Source of the DNA: Ovis canadensis
Taxonomy: Eukaryota > Chordata > Mammalia > Artiodactyla > Bovidae
Assembly: GCF_042477335.2 (NCBI RefSeq)
Contig: NC_091245.1
Span: 86,714,501-86,778,500, forward strand
DNA: 64,000 bases
Direction: 5' to 3'
Of the stretch, positions 10,755 through 21,806 are shown one piece after another; position 1 is the first letter of the stretch; each line of letters begins with the position of its first letter. The position numbers and the translations under genes were made by a program. Below the pieces are notes generated by a model that saw only the letters and a program-made list of their open reading frames with translations, was not told the DNA's origin and made no database searches.

Positions 10755-11006
10755 CCATGCTAAGTCACTTCAGTTGTGCCTGACCCTTTGCGACCCCCTG
10801 GACTGTAGCCTGCCAGGTTTCTCTGTCCATGGGACTGTAGCCCTGTATCTCACCAGGCTCTTCTTTCCATGGGATTCTCCTCGCAATAATCCTGGAGTGG
10901 GTTGCCATTTCCTCCAGGGATCTTCCCAACCCAGGGATCTCTCTGTGTCTCTTGTCTCCTGCATTGACGGGTGGGTTCTTTACCGCTATCACCACCTGGG
11001 AAACCC
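10755..11006 (-). mobile_element. Bov-tA SINE, minus strand
   Basis: Starts with reversed Bov-A sequence (TGCCTGACCCTTTGCGACCC) and ends at the reversed tRNA head (CACCACCTGGGAAACC). Confidence 0.88.
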
Positions 11007-11530
11007 TGTTGGTAGTGGGTGAATGAACTCCTTGATAACAAGGTTCAAGTGGACTTTCTCTGAAAGAAGGTTTGGTTTATATATGATCTAGCTACATGTA
11101 GCACAGAGTAACTCAGCCTGGCAGAGTTTTCAGAAAGCATTTAGATCATATATTCTATTTGGCTTGAATTTTTTGTTTCTCAGTATTATTGTGCTACTAC
11201 CTCTCTCTTCTAAACCACTCCAGCTTCTCCTATGGTATCTTATTTTAACAGGCTTCAAGAGCAAGTATTGCATTTTGTTCTTCACAAAGGCCTAACAATT
11301 AGGGAATGGCGGGAGAAGTAAGGAGTGGTACAGGGTTAACAAATAAGGTTTCACTGGTATGATTCTAGTCCACTACAGTGGCTGTTTAGAGCACTGTTTC
11401 AGGGGAAAAAAAAAAACACTCTCAAGATTAATGGGATGGATCTCAGGCTTAATGGGGCGTGAGTACTGCACCAGTTAGCTGCATCTGTTCTGAGGCATGG
11501 GGTGGGAGAGGTGAAATATAATTTTCATAG
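11007..11530. other. FNDC7 intron E-F, unassigned
   Basis: No gene or confident repeat seen. Confidence 0.35.
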
Positions 11531-11670
11531 GACTTCCCTGGCTGTCCAGTGGTTAAGACTTTACGCTTCCACTACAAGGGGCTCAGGTTTGATCCTTGGT
11601 CAGGGAACTAAGATCCCATAAGTCTTTCGACAAAAATTTAAAAATAAATAAAATAAAAAATAAAATTTTG
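11531..11670 (+). mobile_element. CHR-type tRNA SINE
   Basis: Head GACTTCCCTGGCTGTCCAGT and a GGGAACTAAGATCCCATAAG body followed by an A-rich tail. Confidence 0.8.
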
Positions 11671-11688
11671 GCATCCCAAAGGCAGTAG

Positions 11689-11898
11689 GGGGCTTCCCTG
11701 GTGGCTCAGAGGTTAAAGCGTCTGCCTGGAATGCAGGAGACCTGGGTTCGATCCCAGGGAAGATCCCCTGGAGAAGGAAATGGCAACCCACTCCAGTACT
11801 CTTGCCAGGAGAATCCCATGGATGGAGAAGTGTGGTAGGCTACAGTCCATGGGGTCACAACAAGTCGGACACGACTGAGTGACTTCACTTTCAAAGGC
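11689..11898 (+). mobile_element. Bov-tA SINE
   Basis: Full head-to-tail copy: GGCTTCCCTGGTGGCTCAGA to GTCGGACACGACTGAGTGAC. The short sequence AAAGGCAGTAG lies on both flanks and fits a target-site duplication. Confidence 0.93.
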
Positions 11899-12061
11899 AG
11901 TAGAGTGAGTCTTCAACTTAGGAGTCTAAAGATATGGCTTCTTAAACTGTCCTGCCTTATCTTATTCCCTGATTCTATTTCCTCATTGGTAAGAGAAATA
12001 GGAATGATTATGGTGTGAAAGTATTTAAAACCTGCTGCGTGCTATGTGCTAAGTTGCTTTG

Positions 12062-12420
12062 TGTGCATTTGTTAGTCGCTCAGTCATGTCCATGGAGAAG
12101 GCAATGGCACCCCACTCCAGTACTCTTGCCTGGAAAATCCCAAGAATGAGGGAGCCTGGTGGGCTGCCATCTATGGGGTCACACAGAATCAGACACGACT
12201 GAAGCAACTTAGCAGCAGCAGCAGCAGCAGTCATGACCGACTGTTTGCGACCCCAAGGACTGTAGCCCACCAGGCTCCTCTGTCCATGGAATTCACCAGG
12301 CAAGAATCCTGGAGGGGTAACCATTCACTTTTCCAGGGGATTGTCCCAACCCAGGGATTGAATCCAGATCTTCCACATTGCAGGCAGATTGTGTACTATC
12401 TGAGCCACCAGGGAAGCCCA
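12062..12420 (-). mobile_element. Bov-tA SINE, minus strand, interrupted
   Basis: A minus-strand Bov-tA whose two parts, up to about 12091 and from about 12230, are separated by a plus-strand Bov-A copy. It ends with the reversed tRNA head (CCACCAGGGAAGCCC). Confidence 0.88.
12092..12229 (+). mobile_element. Bov-A2 monomer nested in a Bov-tA
   Basis: Body GGAGAAGGCAATGGCACCCC to CAGACACGACTGAAGCAAC with an AGC tail. CAGTCATG lies on both sides and looks like the target-site duplication made in the older SINE. Confidence 0.88.
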
Positions 12421-12820
12421 GAACACATATGTAATCTGCTTTATAATTTCTTTCATTAGAGTTGTTGCCTAAGTTCTCACCTAGATATCCAGTTCTGGAA
12501 ATATGGTCCACTGCTTACCTTCACACCTAAAAAACCTTGTTTTAAAGAATGAATCAAAGGAACCTAATTATCTTAATACTTATTATACAATAACATCTTT
12601 ATTTTGTTTACTGAGGAATCCACCATTTGACACCTAATGTGTGGCCTGCTCAAGGTATTCAGTAAAGGAAAAAGGGAAAGTACCCAGTCAGCTAGCACAG
12701 ATGAAGTGTGGACCAGCGACAAGGATCATGTTACTCAGCTCAGCAAAATTTAGGTCTTTGAAAAGACCTAAATCTGAATGCAGTTAATTATATCTAAATT
12801 GAATCTCACTGAAATCATTA
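12421..12820. other. FNDC7 intron E-F, unassigned
   Basis: No gene or confident repeat seen. Confidence 0.35.
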
Positions 12821-13050
12821 TGGGCTTTCCAAGTGGCTCAGTGGTAAAGAATCCTCCTGCAATGCAAGAGACTTGCAGGCGATGCAGGTTCAATCCCCAG
12901 GTTGGGAAGATCCCCTCGAGCAGGAAATGGCAACCCACTCCAGTATTCTTGCTTGGAAAATCCCATGGACAGATGAGCCTGGGGGGCTACAGTCCATGGG
13001 GTTGCAAAGAGTCAAACATGACTTAGTGACTAAACAACAACAAAAATCAT
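12821..13050 (+). mobile_element. Bov-tA SINE
   Basis: Diverged full-length copy, GGGCTTTCCAAGTGGCTCAG to a CATGACTTAGTGACT end with a CAACAACAA tail. It carries a small internal duplication around 12868-12888. Confidence 0.88.
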
Positions 13051-13373
13051 ATTATGGGTATTATGGGTAGGATGTTATGAAGGATCTTGACAAGGATTCT
13101 GTGTATTTGACTCATAAAGTTTGAGTCATATACACTTCTTATCTGCCAAGTACTTGGACTCTCCATTGTTCTCTATTGAAAACTCATGGCCCACCTCACC
13201 CTCACACATGGATCTCTAATCATGTGGCCCAGTACAGAAGGAACTTGATACCCCCTCAAATCTTGCTCTAATCAGTTGTCATTTAGAGTAGGACACTTAC
13301 TCTGTTTCCCATAGTAGCAGAGGCTAGGTTTGTGGTGATGGTGGAATAGTGATGTGTTTGTTTTATTCTTCAG
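13051..13373. other. FNDC7 intron sequence before exon F
   Basis: No gene or repeat recognised; ends in acceptor CAG at 13371-13373. Confidence 0.4.
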
Positions 13374-13634
13374 GTGCCTGCTGCCCTTTAGGGGTGAAAT
13401 TATATAGGCTGGGCCCTAATGGCATCCGGATCCACTGGCAGGCCTCCAGGGGCTCTGCCAATTACAGCACCGACCTCTATGGTTCCAAAGGCATTTTCAC
13501 ATGTGCCCCAAGCGCTGGCCTCAGTTTCTGTGATGTTACCGAGATACCCTGCGGGGATGTGTATACCGTGATGGTCTCACCAGTTGCTGAGACAGGACTG
13601 AAGCTTACTTTCTGTCCAAAAAAAATATATTCAG
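13374..13634 (+). CDS. FNDC7: FNDC7 exon F, last FN3 domain
   Basis: A 261-nt exon, phase 1 to 1 (donor GTAGAG at 13635). The domain opens GACCPLGV in the spliced frame, has the RIHW strand, an NYS sequon, then CAPSAGLSFC and IPCGDVY and a VMVSPVAETG strand. The first cysteine spacing is two residues longer than in the other domains. It ends at a lysine-rich PKKIYS segment. The domain is less canonical than the others but intact. Confidence 0.9.
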
Positions 13635-14590
13635 GTAGAGAAAGTTATGACCCTTTATTTAAAACTAAACCTTGACTCAATCTGTGAATGAAGGCTAAGA
13701 GCAATCACACTTTGCTATGTAGGAAGATCAAAAAGGGCCTGACATTTCTACATCCTATAGGCAGATTCTGGCAACAGGAGACTCCAAGCTCCTTTGGAAT
13801 TGTGATACTTTATTATAATTTGATTAGGAGGTACTCCTTTCATCCCTCTCCCTCTCTTCAGAAAAAGGACCAGATGCTTGCTTAAACAGTAAAATAGATT
13901 TAAAGCAATTTTCTGCTTTGAGATTTGAAGATAGGGTTTTATCATGGTTAGAGATAATGACAGACAACATGGAATATTTGAAATTAAGAGACTTGAACCT
14001 TTATTTGCACAGATTCAGACTTATGATTGAGGGAGAGTTGGAGGATCAGAGAAAAACAAATTTATAAATCATAAGCTAGGTTTGGAAATACGAGTGGGCA
14101 GACAGTCTGTGATCACAAAACATGACTGTCAGCAACTGCCATTTCACCAGAGCTGACAGAAAAAGACAAGCAATTCTCCTGCTCTGTATTCCAGCACCTT
14201 CTGCTACCTTGCCCAGGGCATTGTCATATTTTTTTCATATATTTATAAAATAAAGAGATGATGAGGTCCTATAACTCTGCATGGGAATGCAGGAAGAGTA
14301 ATAAATGTTGGCTTAGAAAGCTTTACTAATAACCAGAATCTAAAATTTCCAGTTATACGTAGGTGACAAGAAGATTCAAGACGGCTCCTGGTGATGGAAC
14401 AAGGCCAGTTCCTCTTCAGGGGGTGTTCTCACTATCCTTGGCTGTCATGCTCTGATTCCTTGCTTTTTCATTATCTTGTCCAGAGGACAAGCTGGCCCAA
14501 ACCACGGCCCTATGTAAAAGGACAGGAGTAGGTTGTTGGGTTGAAGATGAGCTCTGAGGAAGCAGAGCCTACAGGTCAATAATGATACCT
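13635..14590. other. FNDC7 intron F-G, first part
   Basis: Unique-looking sequence; no exon or confident repeat seen. Confidence 0.4.
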
Positions 14591-14740
14591 CATTGTATTT
14601 GCATAATGCTTCAACATTTATCAAGTATTTTCATATTCAATATTTCACTGAATGCTCAAATAACTCTATAAGTTAGGTTCAACAGATTTAATTTTCTCCA
14701 ATTTATAAATGAGAAAACTAAGACTCAAAGGCTCCCAAAT
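14590..14740 (+). mobile_element. MIR SINE
   Basis: A TTTGCATAATGCTTCAACAT start and a GAGAAAACTAAGACTCAAAG block typical of MIR. Confidence 0.6.
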
Positions 14741-14869
14741 CTCTACCTATAACCCTTCTCTTCTTCTGATCTCTAAATCCATATTCAAACATGTTATCTC
14801 TACTTAGAGATACACCCCAGGCATTTCAGTTCCTCAAGACCAAAAGGAACTTCTGATCCCATGCAGTTT

Positions 14870-15290
14870 CTGATCTCCCATCATCCTTGTTTCAGGTTTT
14901 CAAGCCTGAAAACCCTGACATCAGCTTCCTCTCTCCCTCACTTTTCATATCTAAGTAGTCTCCAAGCGCTGTTCTTTTCACTCCATGATGGTCTCTAAAT
15001 CCAACTTCTTCTCTTCATTCCTGTAGCTACTTCAGTACTTCAGGGTCTCACTACCTCTCCCCTATACTATTACACCAGTCCTGTCCTCCCACCCTCTTAC
15101 CAGTCTTCATACTATCTCTAGAGTTATTATTCCAGGACACTGACCCAATTGTCTTTCTTTCCTGCTACAAAATTCTCAGTTTTCCATTGCTCTATAGGAT
15201 AAAATACAGTCCTCTGATCATGGGATTTAACATCCCTTACAATCTGTCCCTCTTCTATCTCTCTACACCTGTACTAACAGAAATTTAATG
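14870..15290 (-). mobile_element. L2-like LINE fragment
   Basis: Long pyrimidine-rich stretch with CTACAAAATTCTCAGTTTTC, AGGATAAAATACAGTCCTCT and ACAATCTGTCCCTCTTCTAT blocks, as seen in antisense L2 3' ends. Diverged, assigned by eye. Confidence 0.5.
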
Positions 15291-15580
15291 TAAGTCTGAA
15301 CATTTTAAATTTTCTAGTAGCCACATTAAAAAAGTAAAAAGAAACAGGCAAAATTAATTTGAATATATTTTAGTTAATCCAATATAGCCACAATATTCTA
15401 ATTTTCAACATGGAATCAATTTTAAAATTTTTGTATTTTTTCCGTAGTAAGTCTTCAAAATCTTGTGTGTGTTTTTTTAACACAGCACATATCAGTTTAG
15501 ACCAGCCACATTTGGAGTGCTCATAGTTACGTATGATGAGTGTCTACTCTATTGGACAGTACAGTTCTTGGCTCGTTCCC
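15291..15580. other. FNDC7 intron F-G, unassigned
   Basis: AT-rich, diverged; one weak block (AGCCACATTAAAAAAGTAAA) recurs in old repeats but I could not name it. A similar block is seen near 60625. Confidence 0.3.
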
Positions 15581-15589
15581 CAACATCCT

Positions 15590-15910
15590 TACTGAGAGGA
15601 CTCTATTCTCTGCTCATATGGAGTCACTCACACCCCTCTGCCCTTACCACACATGCATACTATGCCACATCGTGCTTCTGGGCTAATGCAGCACTCCTCG
15701 CTAAGGGAACTCCACCAGCCCAAATTCCCCCTCCTCTGTGAAGTCTTCTCCAGTTCTCATAGGCTGAGTTCATCTCTCTCTTTCCTTTATAATGCCACAG
15801 CACACATTATTGTCACCACACCATATTTCTGCGAGTTGAATGTCTGTAATTTCTGCTAAATGGCAATCTCTTAGACTCTCAGTACTTTGCATATAACTGT
15901 TGCCCTAAAT
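15590..15910 (-). mobile_element. Old L2-like fragment, tentative
   Basis: CCTCTGTGAAGTCTTCTCCA and the following block resemble antisense L2 sequence. Weak. Confidence 0.35.
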
Positions 15911-16275
15911 ATTTTAAGTTAAAAAAAAAAGAATGAATAAGAGTTTATGTGTTTCTCTATGATAATATAGCCAGTAAGTGAGTGAGTGAAGTCTTTGCTT
16001 CTTCTCCTAATTCATACTCACAGTTTAACTTTTAGAGGGACATTTTCTCTGATGGTTTGTTAGTTGGAACTCTGATATCCTTTGGTGGGGTGCCATCTCA
16101 AGCCTATAGTCTTTGCCCTTTAGTAAGAGTTGGGTGTCCAGACTCAGGTTGGGGAATTTATCTTTGGCTCCTTGATAAAAACCATGCATTGGGGGGAAGA
16201 TTGTTGGTTTTGTTTTTTGGTGTTTCTTTCCCCAATATCAGTGATGCCTTAATCTTATAATTAGGATGATATTGT
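15911..16275. other. FNDC7 intron F-G, unassigned
   Basis: No gene or repeat recognised. Confidence 0.35.
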
Positions 16276-16470
16276 AAATGATAACAATGATTAATATTTT
16301 TTGAGTGTTCTGTGCTAGCCACTATTCTAAGGGCTTTATGTGCATTAGCTTGACTGATACTTATAACAACCCTATGAGGGTGGCATTCTTATTCTTGCCA
16401 CCTAACAAAGTGAAGCACAGAAAAGTGAAATGACTTATCCAAGTTAACACTGTTAGCAGGTGTCTCCTCT
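16276..16470 (+). mobile_element. MIR SINE
   Basis: A TGCTAGCCACTATTCTAAGG start and a CACAGAAAAGTGAAATGACT block typical of MIR. Confidence 0.7.
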
Positions 16471-16588
16471 TATTACACAAGTTGGTTCTTATTCATTCTT
16501 CACTCCCTTTCCTATTATTCTTTCTTAAATTGTATCTCAAATACATCAGTGAATCTGTTTTAAATGCTTGTGTTTTTATTTATTACAG

Positions 16589-16618
16589 TAACCTGCTCTG
16601 GAAGTACACTTGGAATGG
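16589..16618 (+). CDS. FNDC7: FNDC7 exon G, 30-nt microexon
   Basis: A very short exon with phase 1 on both sides: acceptor TTACAG at 16583-16588 and a strong donor GTAAGT at 16619. It encodes VTCSGSTLGM, linking the last FN3 domain to the C-terminal tail. It is supported by the splice signals and by phase agreement with the exons on both sides; without RNA it remains a prediction. Confidence 0.72.
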
Positions 16619-16670
16619 GTAAGTCATTTTTATCATGGATAAACTGGAAAGAAATTTTTTGTTGCTCTTT

Positions 16671-19600
16671 CAGTTCAGTTCAGTTCAGTTCGGTCGTTCA
16701 GTCATGTCTGACTCTTTGCAACCCCATGGACTGCAGCACGCTAGGCTTCCCTCTTCATCAACAACTCCCAGAGCTTACCCAAATTCATGTCCATTGAGTC
16801 ACTGATGCCATCCAACCATCTCATCCTCTGTCGTCCCCTTCTCCTCCAGCCTTCAATCATTCCCAGCATCAGGGTCTTTTCAAATGAGTCACTTCTTCAC
16901 ATCAGGTGACCAAAGTATTGCAGTTTCAGCTTCAACATCAGTCCTTCCAGTGAGTATTCAGGACTGATTTCCTTTAGGATGGACTGGTGTGATCTCCTTG
17001 CAGTCCAAGGGATTCTCAAGAGTCTTCTCCAACACCACAATTCAAAAGCATCAATTCTTCGGCGCTCAGCTTTCTTTATAGTCCAGCTCTTACATCCACA
17101 TATGACTACTGGAAAAACCATAGCTTTGACTAGATGGACCTTTGTCAGCAAAGTAATGTCTCTGCTTTTTAATATGCGGTCTAGGTTGGCCATAGCTTTT
17201 TTTCCCAAGGAGCAAGTGTCTTAATTTCATGGCTGCAGTCACCATCTGCAGTGATTTTGGAGCCCAAGAAAATAAAGTCTCGAACTGCTTCCATTGTTTC
17301 CCCATCTATTTGCCATGAAGTGATGGGACCAGATGCCATGATCTTAAGTTTTCTGAATGTTGAGTTTTAAGGCAACTTCTTCACTCTCCTCTTTCACTTC
17401 CATCAAGAGGCTTTTTAGTTCTTCACTTTCTGCCATAAGCGTGGTGTCATCTGTATCTCTGAGGTTATTGATATTTCTCCCGGCAATCCTGATTCCAGAT
17501 TGTGCTTCATCCAGTCCAGCAGTTCTCATGATGTACTCTGCATATAAGTTAAATAAGCAGAGTGACAATATACAGCCTTGACGTACTCCTTTCCTGATTT
17601 GGAACCAATCTATTGTTCCATGTCCATCTCTAACTGTTGCTTCTTGACCTGCATACAGATTTCTCAGGAGGCAGGTCAAGTGGTCTGGTATTTCCATCTC
17701 TTTCAGAATTTTCTACAGTTTGTTGCGATCCACACAGTCAAAGTCTTTGGCATAGTCAATAAAGCAGAAGTAGATGTTTTTCTGGAACTCTCTTGCTTTT
17801 TTGATGATCCGATGGATGTTGGTAATTTGATCTCTGGTTCCTCTGCCTTTTCTAAATCCAGCTTGAACATCTGGAAGTTCATGGTCCAAGTACTGTTGAA
17901 GCCTGGCTTGGGGAATTTTGAGTATTACTTTACTAGCATGTGAGAGGAGTACAATTGTGGGTAGTTTGAGCATTCTTTGGCATTTCCTTTCTTTGGGATT
18001 GGAATGGAAACTGACCTTTTCCAGTCCTGTGGCCACTGTTGAGTTTTCCAAATTTGCTGGCATATTGAGTGTAGCACTTTCACAGCATCATCTTCCAGGA
18101 TTTGAAATAGGTCAACTGGAATTCCGTCACCTCCATTAGCTTTGTTCGTAGTGATGCTTCCTTCGCATTCCAGGATGTCTGGCTCTAGGTGAGTGATCAC
18201 ACCATCGTGATTATCTGGGTCATAAAGATCTTTTTGTATAGTTCTATGTATTCTTGCCACCTCTTCTTAATATCTTCTGCTTCTGTTAGGTCCATACTGT
18301 TTCTGTCCTTTATTGAGCCCACCTTTGCATGAAATGTTCCCTTGGTATCTCTAATTTTCTTGAAGAGATCTCTAGTCTTTCCCATTCTATTGTTTCCCTC
18401 TATTTCCTTGCATTGATCACTGAGGAATTCTTTCTTATCTCTCCTTGCTATTCTTTGGAACTCTGCATTTAAATAGGTATATATTTCCTTTTCTTCTTTG
18501 CCTTTCACTTCTCTTCTTTTCTCAGCTATTTGTAAGGCCTCCTCAGACAACCATTTTGCCTTTTTGCATTTCTTTTTCTTGGAGATGTCTTGATCGCTGC
18601 CTCCTATACAATGTCATGAACCTCTGTCCATAGTTCTTCAGGCATTCTGTCTATCAGATCTAATCTCTTGAATCTGTTTGTCACTTCCACTGTATATTCA
18701 TAAGGGATTTGATTTAGGTAATCAATGGTCTAGTGGTTTTCCCTACTTTATTTAAGTCTAAATGGTCTAATGTTTTTCCCTACTTTCTTCAATTTAAGTC
18801 TAAATTTGTCAATCAGATGTTCATGATCTGAGCCACAGTCAGTTCCCAGTCTTGTTTTTATTGACTGTATAGTGCTACTCCATCTTTGGTTGCAAAGAAT
18901 ATAATCAATCCAGATACTGACCATCTGGAGATGTCCATGTGTAGAGTCTTCTCTTGTGCTATTGGAAGAGGGTGTTTGTTATGACCACTGCATTCTCTTG
19001 GTAAAACTTTATTAGCCTTTGCCCTGCTTCATTTTGTACTCCAAGGCCAAACTTGCCTGTTACTCCAGATGTTTCTTGACTTCCTACTTTTGCATTCCAG
19101 TCCCCTATAATGAAAAGGACATCTGTCTTAGGTGTTAGTTCTAGAAGGCCTTAGGACTTCATAAAACCATTCAGTTTCTTCAGCATTAGTGGTTGGGGCA
19201 CAGACTTGGATTACTGTGGTATTGAATGGTTTGCTTCAGAAACGAATAGAGATCTTTCTGTTGCTTTTGCGATTGCACCCAAGTACTGCATTTCAGACTC
19301 TTTTGTTGACCATGATGGCTACTCCATTTCTTCTAAGGGATTCTTGCCCACAGTAGTAGATATAATGGTCTTCTGGATTAAATTCACCCATTTCAGTCCA
19401 TTTTAGTTCACTGATTCCTAAAATGTTGATGTTCACTCTATTCATCTCCTGTTTGATCACTTCGAATTTGCCTTGATTCATGGACCTAACATTCCAGGTT
19501 CCTATGAAATATTGCTCTTTATAGCATCAGACTTGACTTCCATCACCAGTCACATCCACCACTGGGTGCTGTTTTTACTTTGGCTCCACCTCTTCATTCT
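16671..19600 (-). mobile_element. BovB LINE copy, long, minus strand
   Basis: About 2.9 kb of antisense BovB, the longest copy here. It begins with the reversed 3' terminus (CAGTTCAGTTCAGTTCGGTC). Minus-strand fragments cover reverse transcriptase (16897-17208, 17344-17697, 17713-18063), the linker (17925-18550) and part of the N-terminal endonuclease (19293-19481). The catalytic box is altered (DTDD) and frames are broken, so it is inactive. The right border is approximate. Its 3' end lies about 52 bases beyond the donor of exon G. Confidence 0.92.
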
Positions 19601-19920
19601 TCATTGTTGTTCTTTAGGGTGACTTAATGAAGTCAGAAGCAAAGCTGACTCTTCAATTATAGAGGCAAATGCTTTCTTTCTGTGATTTAAGGGGTCCCTG
19701 CTCTCCTCTTGCATAATTCTCCCCTCTTACGTTGCCTCCCCTCAGATTCCTCCAGTGGAGAGGAACTCCACTGGATTCTGAAATTATTTCAGTCCTCCAG
19801 GGTCCCACAAGAAAATAAAAATATGCTTCAGAGAAGCAACTGATTCATGCCTCACTTGAGAGAGTGGTTCCTAGCCTGCTGTACATTGTGTCACCCGGAG
19901 AGCTTAGAAGTAATTGATTT
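19601..19920. other. FNDC7 intron G-H, unassigned
   Basis: May contain the remaining 5' end of the BovB copy; border not resolved. Confidence 0.35.
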
Positions 19921-20140
19921 GTTGTTGTTTTTCAGTTGGTAAGTCATCTCCGACTGTCATCTCTTGTGACCCCATGCACTGTAGCCCACCAGGCTCCTCT
20001 GTCCATGGGATTTCCTGGACAAGAATATTGGAATGGATTGCTGTTCCCTTCTCCAGGGGATCTTACCGACCCAGGGACTGAACCTGCATCTCTTGCATTG
20101 GCAGGAGGATTCTTTTCTGCTGAGGCACTGGGGAAGCCCC
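19921..20140 (-). mobile_element. Bov-tA SINE, minus strand
   Basis: Reversed Bov-A body (GTAGCCCACCAGGCTCCTCT) ending at a reversed tRNA head (GAGGCACTGGGGAAGCCCC). Confidence 0.9.
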
Positions 20141-20162
20141 ACCAGCAGTTCTGAAATAAGAA

Positions 20163-20235
20163 TCAGTTCAGTTCAGTCGCTCAGTCGTGTCCGACTTTTT
20201 GCGACCCCCTACTACTACTACTTGCGACCCCATAA
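20163..20235 (-). mobile_element. BovB/Bov-A 3' end fragment with ACT repeats
   Basis: CAGTTCAGTTCAGTCGCTCA terminus, followed by a short (CTA)n run at about 20209-20222 and a repeated TTGCGACCCC block. Confidence 0.75.
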
Positions 20236-20640
20236 TCCCTATTAATTTTTAAAGGGTTTCTATTTCCATTGATTACAGGGAAACAGACCTGGCTTATTAG
20301 AAATAAATTATGAGGAAAGTTCTAAATTATAATTACTTGAAAAAAACTCCCAAAGTACTAATGCCCATAAGCTCTGGTCTTCAGTAAAATGTACATGGGC
20401 CTGGGTCTGCATTCTTGGAACATCTTTCCAGTGTTATGGCGGTTTTAATTCAATATTTCTCCTGAGCCTCAGAGGGGTAGTAGAAGTATCTTGGGGATCC
20501 CTAGGAGGTGAAGAGTTGTGTATTATATATTGGTCTTCCCTAAGATTTTGTTAAAGAGATAATACTTCCAAAAAAAAAAAAATGCTGGAAAACCGTCACT
20601 CTTAGACCTTGCTATTTGAGATCACCAGAAACCTTATTCA
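20236..20640. other. FNDC7 intron G-H, unassigned
   Basis: No exon or repeat recognised apart from a short A-run near 20570. Confidence 0.35.
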
Positions 20641-20875
20641 AAATGCATAATTTTAGGCCCCATGCAGAGTTACTAAATCCCCAGGTGATTCACATGCATA
20701 TTAAAGTTTGTGGGTTACTGCTTAGATAGTAGTGCTCAAACTTTGGTGTGTATCAAAATCTCTTGGAGAGCTAGCAAAGGCTGTAGGGACCCATGCCTGC
20801 TGAAGTGGGCCCCTGTGTTTTTATCGGGTTCCCATGTGATTCTGACACTCTCCAAGTTTGAGAAGCACTGCTCTA
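20641..20875. mobile_element. MER5-like hAT fragments
   Basis: Two adjoining pieces: AATCCCCAGGTGATTCACAT, then CTCAAACTTTGGTGTGTATC to AAGTTTGAGAAGCACTGCTC. These motifs mark MER5A-type nonautonomous hAT DNA transposons. Confidence 0.65.
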
Positions 20876-21235
20876 TGTCGCTGCTGTCCACTTCCTATGT
20901 CCCTCTGGGCTGGCCTTGATTATTACTTCTCCTTTCTAAGTGAGTTTCAGTCTTCAACCTGAAGAGATCTGACCCTTTCTTTAAGAGATTGTTGTAGAAA
21001 TTCTGCAAGACTCTCAAAAACGATTATTTCGAGGTCTCTACATCATACAGAATTCACTGTATTAAGGGAGAAATTCTAAATTGCTGTTCAATTTCAGTAT
21101 TTCTCCTCTCTATACACAGGACTAGTCAGAGTAGGTCCCTAGCTGGCATGGGGCCTCTAGATATGCTAAGGGAAGCCTTGGGAATCTTGTTGGTCTAAGG
21201 CTTTTGGTCTTGCTTAACTCTTGGTTATCCTAAAG
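20876..21235. other. FNDC7 intron G-H, unassigned
   Basis: Nothing recognised. Confidence 0.35.
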
Positions 21236-21239
21236 CTTT

Positions 21240-21450
21240 TCAACAGCATGAATGGATTTTTTAAGAGACAGATCTGGGTTCAAATCCTGCCACTGTCCCT
21301 TTCCCTTAGGCAAGGTGCTTCAGTTCTAAGTACAGATTTCCTCATCTGAAAATTGGAACAAACTTCTCATAAGATGTTATGAAGATTAAAGGGGCTATAA
21401 ATTGTTAGACCCAATGACAGGCTCAAAGTAAGCTCAGTAAATAAAAGGCT
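21240..21450 (+). mobile_element. MIR SINE
   Basis: CTGGGTTCAAATCCTGCCAC, TTCCTCATCTGAAAATTGGA and GCTCAGTAAATAAA blocks are classic MIR. Confidence 0.8.
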
Positions 21451-21774
21451 TGAGGGTGGAGAGGAAAGTCCTTTGTCTTGGGTCAGTAGTCTGAGCTCCA
21501 AGAGACTCTTGGGGAGGATTCATTTCACAAAGCAGGAGAGAGAACATCCTGGTTAGTTCTCTAACCAGAGAGAGAACCTGATGGTCAGTTTCTTCTTGCC
21601 CTTTGAACGGTTCAGTTTATCTTACTTTTCTGCTTACTTGCTGTGAAGTGCTGCAAAAATAGCATTTCAAATTGAAAGGCTAATCTGAAACTCAGTGACT
21701 TCTGAGGGCTTTTTAACTTAAAATGTCTGCATACTAATACATTTTGTGGCTTCCTCCTTTCTTTGCCTTTTCAG
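21451..21774. other. FNDC7 intron sequence before the last exon
   Basis: Unassigned; ends in a strong pyrimidine tract and CAG acceptor at 21772-21774. Confidence 0.4.
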
Positions 21775-21806
21775 TGATTTACAGAGGGAAGAGAAATGTG
21801 GAATGA
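21775..21806 (+). CDS. FNDC7: FNDC7 exon H, terminal coding part
   Basis: The acceptor is CCTTTTCAG. In phase with exon G it encodes VIYRGKRNVE and stops at TGA 21804-21806. The tail is basic and not hydrophobic, so no membrane anchor or GPI signal is seen at this end. The agreement of phase, acceptor quality and a nearby stop supports it. Confidence 0.75.

Noticed and set aside
16897..19481. Minus-strand RT and endonuclease ORFs as an antisense gene in FNDC7
   Set aside because: Same BovB relic explanation; frames shift repeatedly and no promoter or splice structure is apparent.
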